A program made the position numbers and the translations under genes. Below the pieces are notes generated by a model. It saw only the letters and a program-made list of their open reading frames with translations, was not told where the DNA came from and did no database searches. This document shows, piece after piece, positions 1 to 6,306 of a stretch of 16,685 nt of DNA. Origin of the DNA: an uncultured Rikenellaceae bacterium (lineage in GTDB: Bacteria > Bacteroidota > Bacteroidia > Bacteroidales > Rikenellaceae); contig CAMRVW010000030.1 in NCBI GenBank assembly GCA_947054185.1, positions 1-16,685 of the forward strand, written 5' to 3'. The first letter of the stretch is position 1; every line of letters starts with the position of its first letter.

Positions 1-28
1 AAAATATCAAAACGGGGTCTGTGACCCC
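1..28 (-). terminator. Probable terminator of the CBM9-like gene
   Basis: Read on the minus strand, a perfect 6-bp stem (GGGGTC / GACCCC at plus positions 14-28, 3-nt loop) is followed by GTTTTGATATTTT. It lies about 100 nt downstream of the CBM9-like stop codon. The short stem and interrupted T tract make it weaker than the other terminators here, and the window edge hides what follows. Confidence 0.45.
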
Positions 29-51
29 TCCCCCGGAAGGGCCGCCGGAGG

Positions 52-127
52 CAGTTCCCGCAAACCTTAAACGGCAGTGCCGGCAAATCAAAACGGCAAT
101 GTCCGCAACATAAACGGCAGCTCCGAC
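52..127. repeat. Degenerate ~22-nt tandem repeat
   Basis: Three and a half imperfect units lie between the terminator-like hairpin and the CBM9-like stop codon. They start at 52 (23 nt), 75 (22 nt), 97 (21 nt) and 118 (about 10 nt). Each begins CA(G/A)-N-T/G-CC and the first three end in AAACGG. The 10-mer ATCAAAACGG also occurs at 6-15 and 87-96. The pattern is visible by eye; its function is unknown. Confidence 0.45.
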
Positions 128-128
128 G

Positions 129-773
129 TTATTCGAATACCAGGCGTCCGAAGAATCGGGGCAGGTGAAAATTGGGTGTCGGGTTGGCTATGGGACTCCA
201 CGACAGGAAGTGGGGTTGCCGGAGGTTATCGCCGCATTTATAGAAATTGGCAGTGGCCTCGACGCCCGTCAGTGAGGCTATGTCATCTTTGAAAAAGGCC
301 TCTTTGGGTATGGCCAGCAATAGACTCCACGAGGTCTGCTCCACCCTCTCGGCAAAGGGCCCGGAGCCGAGCGAGGGCACACGTACTATAGATGAGAGTA
401 TGTGAGTGTCGGCAAAACACTTGCTCTCGCCGCCGGCAAGCCTGTGCGAGAGCAAGACACGACCGGCTGCATTGGTCTCGAGATTGTAATATGACTCTTT
501 GTCGAAACTCACGAAAAACTCAACGCACGAATCGCACCATACGGCACCGTTGTCATGCTCTGCCACTGCGGCAACACTCTGTTCATCAACACTGTAACGC
601 AAATATATCTTGTCGCCGTCATGCAAGATGACAAACGACACCTCCGGGGCATAGGGGTAATCAGCGGGCCAGTTGACACACCCTATGGGGTGAACCTCTC
701 CTCTATCCAAAAGCGCCGACACACTCTCTATAGACAACTGAGAATCTATCTTTTTTACAACGACTGTTTTCAT
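129..773 (-). CDS. CBM9-like (carbohydrate-binding family 9-like) protein
   Basis: A 214-residue protein resembling the stand-alone 'carbohydrate-binding family 9-like' proteins of Bacteroidota, a beta-sandwich related to CBM9/DOMON domains. Visible landmarks are VWCDSCVEFF (residues 78-87), YYNLETNAAG (95-104), FYKCGD (177-182), PHFLSWSPI (187-195) and a C-terminal FHLPRFFGRL. These match the family's usual pattern and length, so the chain looks complete. There is no signal peptide or membrane segment, so it is probably cytoplasmic, unlike most CBM9 modules attached to secreted enzymes. The ATG at 771-773 was chosen because the in-frame upstream TTG at 798-800 lies in the T tract of the preceding terminator. 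The gene follows that terminator, so it probably has its own promoter, though I could not identify one. Ligand and role are unknown. Confidence 0.8.
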   Translation of the reverse strand: MKTVVVKKIDSQLSIESVSALLDRGEVHPIGCVNWPADYPYAPEVSFVILHDGDKIYLRYSVDEQSVAAVAEHDNGAVWCDSCVEFFVSFDKESYYNLETNAAGRVLLSHRLAGGESKCFADTHILSSIVRVPSLGSGPFAERVEQTSWSLLLAIPKEAFFKDDIASLTGVEATANFYKCGDNLRQPHFLSWSPIANPTPNFHLPRFFGRLVFE

Positions 774-798
774 CGATACTGATTTTATAAAACACTGC

Positions 799-834
799 AA
801 AAATCATCGGGAAACGACACATGCCTCCCGATGA
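799..834 (-). terminator. Rho-independent terminator after the nahK-like gene
   Basis: A perfect 9-bp inverted repeat (TCATCGGGA at 804-812, TCCCGATGA at 826-834, 13-nt loop) is followed on the minus strand by five Ts (799-803). It lies 53 nt past the kinase stop codon and separates the yggS/DHOD-like/kinase unit from the CBM9-like gene. Only the minus strand has the T tract, which gives it direction. Confidence 0.85.
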
Positions 835-887
835 AAACTCATCGCACCGTCTGCCGCGCTATGTGCAGCAAAATAACGAACATTAAA

Positions 888-1973
888 TCAACCTCTTACC
901 GCCTCGACGACAGCACGACGCATCGCCTCCTCCTGTTGTTCCATGCTCTGCAACAGCTTGTATTGGGCACGTGTGCGCACCAGATTGTGATCGGGATATT
1001 TGATGCGGTAATAGGTGTCGCCATTTATGTAATCCATCAAAAATCGCAACACCTGCTCGAATGTTATGAACAACGCCGAAAAGGCCAGGCTGTCAATCTC
1101 CACAGGCGAGAGAAACCCTTTGGCCTCCGAGAGATAGCCCTCAGTGTAACCGCGAAACATATCCATGCTCATGCTCACGCGCGACAGGTCGGGGTCGTCC
1201 TCCTCGCCGGTGTTGGCATACGAGCGTATCGAGTCGCCGAAGTCGTTGAGCGCGGTGGCAGAAAGAACCGTGTCGAGGTCTATGACACAAAGCACCTCGC
1301 CATCTTTGTCGAACAATATATTGCTTATCTTGGTGTCGTTGTGAGTTACTCTGCGTGGTATCACGCCCGTCTCTATCAGCTCCCAGAAATTCATCATGCG
1401 CTGACGGCGAGCCTCTATCCAGCCTATCTCCTCTGCCAGAGAGGCCACACGACCCGCCTTGTCGGCTTTTACGGCCTCATCCCACTGCTCGAAGCGGAAG
1501 CGCATGTTGTGAAAGCCAGGCAATATGTCGGCCAGCGACTCGTTGAAATCGGCAAGCAGACGCTGAAACAGACCTATGCCCTTGCCGCCCTGATAAGCCA
1601 GGTGAGGCTCGGTGGCGGCGGCGTAAGAGAGCGTATCCTCGATAAAAAGCGTCATTGTCCAATAGTCGTCACCGTCTATGTGATAGAGCTTGCCGTCGCC
1701 GGTCTCGACAAGGGTCATGACCTGACGCAGCGGATCGCCGCCCATGGCCGTCACCCTCTTCTTGAGATGGTCGGTCACACGGCAAATGTTGTCCATCATG
1801 GCAGGTATGTCGGTGAATATGCGGTTGTTCTTGCGCTGCAATATATAACGGTGACCGCCGTCTGTCGAGGCTATGAAGGTGTCGTTTATGAAGCCCTCGC
1901 CCAAAGGCTTGGCCGCAACAACGGGACGGTCGGTCTTGAAATTAGAGGCTATGCCGATAAGTTTCTGTTCCAT
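888..1973 (-). CDS. nahK: N-acetylhexosamine 1-kinase-like phosphotransferase (NahK family)
   Basis: A 361-residue kinase of the aminoglycoside phosphotransferase/choline kinase fold. Characterised NahK enzymes use ATP to phosphorylate the anomeric hydroxyl of GlcNAc or GalNAc, feeding nucleotide-sugar formation or glycan salvage. As I remember it, Bifidobacterium longum NahK (about 359 aa) matches along its whole length: an N-terminal GIAS-F start, RVTHNDTK-(x)-NI at residues 208-219 with the catalytic Asp at 213, VIDLDT (230-235) carrying the metal-binding Asp, FGDSIR (245-250), and near the C-terminus YPDHNLVRTRAQ. In Bacteroidota it is often listed only as 'phosphotransferase' or misleadingly as a mucin-desulfatase gene. 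Its ATG lies 6 nt after the stop of the DHOD-like gene, so the two are almost surely co-transcribed. Substrate preference (GlcNAc, GalNAc or MurNAc) cannot be read from sequence, and no partner uridylyltransferase gene lies in the window. Confidence 0.85.
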   Translation of the reverse strand: MEQKLIGIASNFKTDRPVVAAKPLGEGFINDTFIASTDGGHRYILQRKNNRIFTDIPAMMDNICRVTDHLKKRVTAMGGDPLRQVMTLVETGDGKLYHIDGDDYWTMTLFIEDTLSYAAATEPHLAYQGGKGIGLFQRLLADFNESLADILPGFHNMRFRFEQWDEAVKADKAGRVASLAEEIGWIEARRQRMMNFWELIETGVIPRRVTHNDTKISNILFDKDGEVLCVIDLDTVLSATALNDFGDSIRSYANTGEEDDPDLSRVSMSMDMFRGYTEGYLSEAKGFLSPVEIDSLAFSALFITFEQVLRFLMDYINGDTYYRIKYPDHNLVRTRAQYKLLQSMEQQEEAMRRAVVEAVRG

Positions 1974-1979
1974 GTGCTT

Positions 1980-2957
1980 TTATTTATACGAAGAGAAATA
2001 TTTCATGAACTGGGCGCGCTCGTAACCGCTGTCGGCCTCTGAGGGCTTATGTGCCATGCGTCCCTTGAACTGACTGACAGACTGATAGTTGTTGCGGCTC
2101 ATCCATACGGTGAGGAACTCTGTCATCCGGCTTATCACCCTCTCGCCGCCATTGTAAACGGCCGAGCAGACGCATGCAGCCGATGCTCCGGCCAGCAACA
2201 CCTTGACAACCGATTCGCCGCTGTCTATGCCCGTTGAAGCGCCTATATCGATGGCGTCGACCTCTCCCGCCGCCTTGGCCACCCATCGCAGGAGGGTGCG
2301 CATCTCGGTGCGGTTACTCAAAATGTCGGTCGACCCTATGGTCATGCTCTCTATGTCGATGTCGGGCTCCCACATGCGGTTGAACAACACAACGGCCTTG
2401 GCTCCGCGGTTATACAACTCTTTGACGATATAGAGCGGGTTGGTGAAACGGTTGGGTATCTTAACGGCCACAGGCACACCGACGGCGGCAATGACCTTGG
2501 CGGCCGTTTCGAGATAGCGCTCCTCGATGGAGGCGGCACTCTCGGCAGCTCTGACGGGCATGTGGAAGAGGTTGAGCTCTATAGCGTCGGCACCCGCCTG
2601 CTCCATGGCCGAGGCATAACGAAGCCACTCACCGCCGCTCTTGGCGTTGATGCTGGCGATAACGGGTATGGCAAGGCGCTTTTTTGCCTCTCTGATGACA
2701 TCGAGATGCCTGTCAAGGGTGTTGCCGCGTATGTAACTGTTAAGGTAATCGGCAGCCTCGGGATAGTCTTCAGAGGCAACGGCCGCCGACACCTCGCCGC
2801 ATATCTGCTCCTCGAAGATGGATTTGACAACGACGGCACCGGCCCCCGCGCGCTCGTAACCGACCATGTTGTCGACAGAGAATGTCAGACCCGAGCTGCT
2901 TACAATAACAGGGTTCTTGAGCTTCAAGCCCATATAAGTTACTTCTGTTGAAATCAT
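1980..2957 (-). CDS. Dihydroorotate dehydrogenase-like flavoprotein
   Basis: A 325-residue TIM-barrel protein of the DHO_dh family, annotated in many Bacteroidota as 'dihydroorotate dehydrogenase-like'. Family signs are LKLKNPVIVSSSGLT near the N-terminus (11-25), VVKSIFEEQ (43-51) where a conserved Lys contacts FMN, INAKSGGEW (103-111), GADAIELN (122-129), AVKIPN (164-169) and a C-terminal phosphate-binding stretch with STGIDSG and LLAGA. The NLSCPN segment that carries the catalytic loop context in true PyrD reads NLFHMP here (129-134), so oxidation of dihydroorotate is doubtful and the substrate is unknown. The ATG at 2957 is preferred over an upstream in-frame start at 3020 because the family's usual N-terminus begins there and the intervening 21 residues look non-coding. 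It is followed after 6 nt by the NahK-like gene and preceded by a 180-nt spacer after yggS. Confidence 0.8.
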   Translation of the reverse strand: MISTEVTYMGLKLKNPVIVSSSGLTFSVDNMVGYERAGAGAVVVKSIFEEQICGEVSAAVASEDYPEAADYLNSYIRGNTLDRHLDVIREAKKRLAIPVIASINAKSGGEWLRYASAMEQAGADAIELNLFHMPVRAAESAASIEERYLETAAKVIAAVGVPVAVKIPNRFTNPLYIVKELYNRGAKAVVLFNRMWEPDIDIESMTIGSTDILSNRTEMRTLLRWVAKAAGEVDAIDIGASTGIDSGESVVKVLLAGASAACVCSAVYNGGERVISRMTEFLTVWMSRNNYQSVSQFKGRMAHKPSEADSGYERAQFMKYFSSYK

Positions 2958-3015
2958 AATATCAATTGTTTTTATTCGTTTCTTTTCATTATTCATGCGG
3001 AAAATCGGCTGCTGC

Positions 3016-3079
3016 AACATCCTGCCTCTGCGGCAACTTGCAACGGTAACATCTTGCCCCTGCGACAGCTTGCCACACG
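3016..3079. repeat. Two-copy 32-nt tandem repeat between yggS and the DHOD-like gene
   Basis: Units at 3016-3047 and 3048-3079 both begin AACATC and match at 24 of 32 positions (24 of the first 29), sharing blocks TGCC, CTGCG, CTTGC and AC. The repeat sits in the 180-nt spacer upstream of the DHOD-like gene. No open frame or known element explains it. Confidence 0.6.
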
Positions 3080-3137
3080 TGCCGTCTGTGACATCACACC
3101 TGTCAGAACAAAATCCATACCTATTTATATATAGCTG

Positions 3138-3791
3138 TCAGCGTCGCCCGAAAATGGAGCTGCCCACCCTTACGAGGGTTGTGCCCTCCTCCACCGCTAT
3201 CTTGTAATCGCCCGACATGCCCATGCTCACGGTATCGAACCCTGCGCCGAGGCAGACTCTCAGCCGCTCGAATATGGCCCTTGTGCGCCGGAACTCCGAA
3301 CGCACCACCGCCACATCATCGGTAAACGAAGCCATAGACATCACCCCTTTAAGTCGGATATTACTCAACATCTGAGGCTTGCCGCTGTCGACAAACCGCA
3401 TCAGCTCATCTTCGTCCCACCCGTGCTTCGACGTCTCACGCGCCACGTGAAGCTCGAAAAGCACCTCGGTGACGCGTCCGCACAAGGCCGAGCGCGCATC
3501 TATGGCCTCAAGCAGACGCGCCGAGTCGACAGAATGTATCAGCGACACACAAGGCACCACATATTTCACCTTGTTGGTCTGCAACGAACCTATAAAATGC
3601 CACTCTATGTCGTCGGGCAAAAGCGCGCGCTTGGCCATAAGCTCCTGCGGACGATTCTCTGCGAAGGCACGCTGACCGCACCCGTAAGCCTCCGAAATGG
3701 CGCTCTCGGGAAAGGTTTTCGACACGGCAACCAGCTTGACATCTGCCGGAAGAGTGCTTTTTATTTCGGCTATATTTTGTTCTATCGTCAT
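3138..3791 (-). CDS. yggS: YggS/PROSC-family PLP homeostasis protein
   Basis: A 217-residue single-domain fold-III PLP protein (alanine-racemase-like barrel without the racemase C-terminal domain). The family binds and buffers pyridoxal 5'-phosphate and affects amino-acid and keto-acid pools; no catalytic activity is established. Diagnostic stretches are LVAVSKTFPE with the PLP lysine at residue 25, FAENRPQE (43-50), IEWHFIGSLQTNKVKY, LIHSVDS, a Lys-His-Gly segment in the middle, LKGVMSMA, and near the end SMGMSGDY followed by VRVGSSIFG. Length is usual for the family and the chain looks complete. It is the first gene of the leftward group and diverges from the C69 peptidase gene. A possible promoter lies at 3915-3945, about 120 nt upstream of its ATG. 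Confidence 0.93.
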   Translation of the reverse strand: MTIEQNIAEIKSTLPADVKLVAVSKTFPESAISEAYGCGQRAFAENRPQELMAKRALLPDDIEWHFIGSLQTNKVKYVVPCVSLIHSVDSARLLEAIDARSALCGRVTEVLFELHVARETSKHGWDEDELMRFVDSGKPQMLSNIRLKGVMSMASFTDDVAVVRSEFRRTRAIFERLRVCLGAGFDTVSMGMSGDYKIAVEEGTTLVRVGSSIFGRR

Positions 3792-3806
3792 AATTTATTA
3801 ACTTTG
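3777..3806 (+). promoter_or_regulatory. Bacteroidales-type promoter for the C69 peptidase gene
   Basis: TTG at 3777-3779 (within TTTTG) and TAACTTTG at 3799-3806 are separated by 19 nt, matching the Bacteroides sigma consensus TTTG-N19/21-TAnnTTTG. The predicted start near 3812 gives a leader of about 140 nt. The -33 element lies inside the first codons of the divergent yggS gene. Confidence 0.65.
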
Positions 3807-3811
3807 GAGTT

Positions 3812-3949
3812 GGTAACCTTACACGCTCTTGTGTGTGCAAAGAGACCTCCGCCTCTGAAACGGAGATGCCCGCCGCCGGTATGGCGACAAAGCCTCCGCA
3901 TTTCAACCGGGCACTAAAATTAAGTAAAATATTTTTAAACACAAAATAA
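3812..3949 (+). promoter_or_regulatory. Structured 5' leader of the C69 peptidase gene
   Basis: The leader holds consecutive inverted repeats: CTCTT/AAGAG (3826-3830 with 3840-3844), CTCCG/CGGAG (3847-3851 with 3861-3865), and GCCCG/CGGGC (3868-3872 with 3908-3912) enclosing CGCC/GGCG (3874-3877 with 3883-3886). An unstructured A/T-rich stretch then leads to the ATG. It matches no riboswitch class I can recognise. Because it also lies upstream of yggS, the complementary strand could form similar hairpins in the yggS leader. Confidence 0.35.
3915..3945 (-). promoter_or_regulatory. Candidate promoter for yggS
   Basis: On the minus strand, TTTG (3945-3942), 19 nt, then TAATTTTA (3922-3915) matches the Bacteroidales consensus with one mismatch in the last base of the -7 element. 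The predicted start is near 3909, giving yggS a leader of about 118 nt that is antisense to the C69 leader. The region is A/T-rich, so a chance match is possible. Confidence 0.4.
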
Positions 3950-5632
3950 ATGAGAAAAGGACTGATTTCACTTGCAGCCGCAATAACCGCCATGTTATTG
4001 CCCGCCTCTTTCGCGGACGCATGCACCAACATCATCGTCACCAAAGGGGCCTCTAAAGACGGGTCGGTAATGGTGACCTATTCGGCCGACTCGCACGTGC
4101 TTTACGGGGAGCTTTACCGCACCCCCTCAGCCGACCATGCACCCGGCACCATGCTCAACATTTACGAGTGGGACACCGGCCGTTACATGGGCCAAATAGC
4201 CCAGGTGGCGCACACCTATTCCACCATAGGCAACATGAACGAGCACCAGCTCATCATCACCGAGACAACCTTCGGCGGCCTGCCCCAGTTGCACGATAAA
4301 GACGGCATAATGGACTATGGCTCGCTTATTTACATCACCCTCCAACGCGCCAAGACAGCCCGCGAAGCCATAAAGGTGATGACCGATCTGGTGGCCGAGT
4401 ATGGTTACGGCTCATCGGGCGAGTCGTTCTCGATAGCCGACAAGAACGAGGCGTGGATACTCGAGCTTATAGGCAAAGGCAGCAAGGTGGTGAACGGTGT
4501 CAACGTCAACAAAGGCGCCGTGTGGGTGGCCATACGCATACCCGACGGTTACATCAGCTCGCATGCCAATCAGGCGCGCATACGTCAGTTCCCGCTCAAC
4601 GACCCAGAGAACTGCATATACAGCCCCGACGTCATCTCTTTCGCCAAGAGCCAAAAGCTTTACAAGGGCAAAGACGAAGACTTCAGCTTTGCCGACACAT
4701 ACAACCCGCTTGATTTCAGCGGCATGCGTGGCTGCGAGGCTCGTGTGTGGAGCGCTTTCAACCGCTTCGCCGACGGCATGGACCAATATATAGAGTATGC
4801 AATGGGCCACAGCACCGAAAAACGTATGCCCCTCTATGTCAAGCCTAAAGACAAAGTGTCTGTCAAAGAGCTCGCCGACATGATGCGCGACCATTACGAA
4901 GACACACCCATGGACATGCGTTACGACATAGGAGCCGGCGGACACCACCTCCCCTATCGCTGGAGACCCATGACATTCAAGCATGATGGCGTGGAATATG
5001 TCAATGAACGTGCCATAGCCACCCAGCAGACAGGCTTCTGGCTCTTGGGACAGGCGCGCAGCTGGCTCCCCGACGAAGTGGGCGGCATATTGTGGTTTGG
5101 TGTGGATGATGCCGCAACCTCTTGCCTCACACCCGTTTACACAAGCTCTTTAGACGTGCCCGAATGTTTCCGCGAGGGTAACGGCAACCTCATAACCTAT
5201 TCGCCAACCGCCGCCTTCTGGATATTCAGCCGCGTGGCAAATGCCGCTTACCTGCGTTACGATCTTATAAGCAAAGATATTCAAAAAGTTATCGACCGTC
5301 GTGAAAACCAGGCCATTGCAGAAATACCTGCCATTGACAAAGCGGCTGTCGAGCTTATGAGCGTATCGCCCGAGGCAGCACGTCGTTTCCTGACCGACTA
5401 TTCAATCAACAAAGCACAGTCTATGTTCAACGAATGGGTTGACCTTGACAACTATCTGCTTGTCAAATATATAGATGGCAACGTCAAGAAAGAGGGCCCC
5501 GACGGATTCCTCTCTAACCAATACAACCCCACTCGCGCGGCAAGCCCCGACCAGCCGGGTTATAACGAGAAATGGAAAAAAGCCGTTGCCGAAGATGCAG
5601 GCGAAACACTTAAAGTACACCCTGTGAAATAG
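3950..5632 (+). CDS. Secreted C69-family dipeptidase
   Basis: A 560-residue peptidase of family C69 (PepD-type Ntn hydrolase), which cleaves dipeptides after autocatalytic or signal-peptidase exposure of an N-terminal cysteine. Residues 1-24 form a signal peptide (basic MRK, hydrophobic core LISLAAAITAMLL, then ASFADA). Cys25 in CTNIIVTKGAS follows directly and is the expected nucleophile. Downstream, family stretches include SVMVTYSADSH, NEHQLIITETTFGG, YGSSGESFSIADKNEAWILE, WVAIRIPDGYISSHANQAR and GMRGCEARVW. Length fits the longer Bacteroidota members. It is monocistronic: its own promoter lies upstream and a strong terminator 18 nt past the stop. It probably acts in the periplasm on dipeptides taken from diet or host proteins; specificity is unknown. 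Confidence 0.92.
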   Translation: MRKGLISLAAAITAMLLPASFADACTNIIVTKGASKDGSVMVTYSADSHVLYGELYRTPSADHAPGTMLNIYEWDTGRYMGQIAQVAHTYSTIGNMNEHQLIITETTFGGLPQLHDKDGIMDYGSLIYITLQRAKTAREAIKVMTDLVAEYGYGSSGESFSIADKNEAWILELIGKGSKVVNGVNVNKGAVWVAIRIPDGYISSHANQARIRQFPLNDPENCIYSPDVISFAKSQKLYKGKDEDFSFADTYNPLDFSGMRGCEARVWSAFNRFADGMDQYIEYAMGHSTEKRMPLYVKPKDKVSVKELADMMRDHYEDTPMDMRYDIGAGGHHLPYRWRPMTFKHDGVEYVNERAIATQQTGFWLLGQARSWLPDEVGGILWFGVDDAATSCLTPVYTSSLDVPECFREGNGNLITYSPTAAFWIFSRVANAAYLRYDLISKDIQKVIDRRENQAIAEIPAIDKAAVELMSVSPEAARRFLTDYSINKAQSMFNEWVDLDNYLLVKYIDGNVKKEGPDGFLSNQYNPTRAASPDQPGYNEKWKKAVAEDAGETLKVHPVK

Positions 5633-5650
5633 TCATGGTGTGACCAAAAC

Positions 5651-5684
5651 AAAAAATCCGACAGTATTTCTGTCGGATTTTTTT
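5651..5684 (+). terminator. Rho-independent terminator, probably bidirectional
   Basis: AAAAAATCCGACAG (5651-5664) pairs with CTGTCGGATTTTTT (5670-5683) around the loop TATTT. The run of Ts on one side and As on the other would let it work on both strands: for the C69 gene and for any leftward read-through. Confidence 0.93.
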
Positions 5685-5856
5685 GTTTTATAGGATGTCC
5701 GCCAAAATTTTGAAGCAGACACAAAATGCCCGGGACAATGCAAGTTTCCATCATGTGCGCGTTACCTCACCGAAAAGCTTTCCGAGGATGGCTCCGGCAG
5801 AACTTCTTATGCAATGAATTTAAAGTCAGAGGGGCAGCATGGAGTGAAGATGCAAT

Positions 5857-5889
5857 AAAAAGCCGAACCGGAGACATCTCAAGTTCGGC
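5857..5889 (-). terminator. Rho-independent terminator of the lipoprotein gene
   Basis: Read leftward, GCCGAAC (5889-5883), a 14-nt loop and GTTCGGC (5868-5862) are followed by TTTTT (5861-5857). It lies 20 nt beyond the lipoprotein stop codon. The remaining 5691-5856 stretch between the two terminators shows no gene. Confidence 0.8.
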
Positions 5890-5909
5890 AATATATTTAC
5901 CTGCAATGG

Positions 5910-6257
5910 TCAGAAAAGATCGTCGGCATCATGGTCGGTGCGGTAATAGTGACGGTTTTGAAAATAGATGCTGCCGTCATACATGCGATGGCTCGCCACT
6001 CCTATAATGACATGATTGCCTTTTAGGCGGTACTTGAAAGTGTTGATGTGGTGCACCACCTTCATGCGGTCGTCGAGAAGGTAATAATCCACCTCGTCAT
6101 CGCCGAAGCACAGGGCCGACGTCGCATCGTCAAAACCATCCTCGTCTGCTGAAACATGAATCCAGACGCTTCCTGCGATAGAATAATCGATTGTCTCCTC
6201 CTTGACACAAGAGCACAGGCACAGAGACACACCTAATAGGAATAATAATTTTTTCAT
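5910..6257 (-). CDS. Small lipoprotein, probably surface exposed; unknown function
   Basis: A 115-residue protein with a lipoprotein signal peptide: MKK, a hydrophobic core (LLFLLGVSLCL) and the lipobox LCSC with the lipidated Cys at residue 17. The following residues, V-K-E-E, fit the Bacteroidota lipoprotein export signal (Lys followed by two acidic residues) that sends lipoproteins to the cell surface. The mature part of about 98 residues is rich in Asp, Tyr and His (GFDDATSALCFGDDEVDYY) and looks like a small beta-rich domain. I do not recognise the family. The ATG at 6255-6257 was chosen over an in-frame TTG two codons upstream. It follows the Fic gene by 49 nt on the same strand and ends at a clear terminator, so it may be the last gene of a GT4-Fic-lipoprotein unit. 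Confidence 0.75.
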   Translation of the reverse strand: MKKLLFLLGVSLCLCSCVKEETIDYSIAGSVWIHVSADEDGFDDATSALCFGDDEVDYYLLDDRMKVVHHINTFKYRLKGNHVIIGVASHRMYDGSIYFQNRHYYRTDHDADDLF

Positions 6258-6306
6258 TTTCAATACACTATATAATATACGATATTAACACATCCTTAAG
6301 TATCGG

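Noticed and set aside
831..2042. A 403-codon open frame on the plus strand opposite the kinase gene
   Set aside because: It covers the NahK-like gene, whose conserved kinase motifs are decisive. The antisense translation has no recognisable domain, and long mirror frames are common in G/C-rich coding DNA.
5691..5856. A possible small gene between the two terminators after the C69 gene
   Set aside because: The open frames here run through the terminator or the lipoprotein gene and show no signal peptide, domain or start context.
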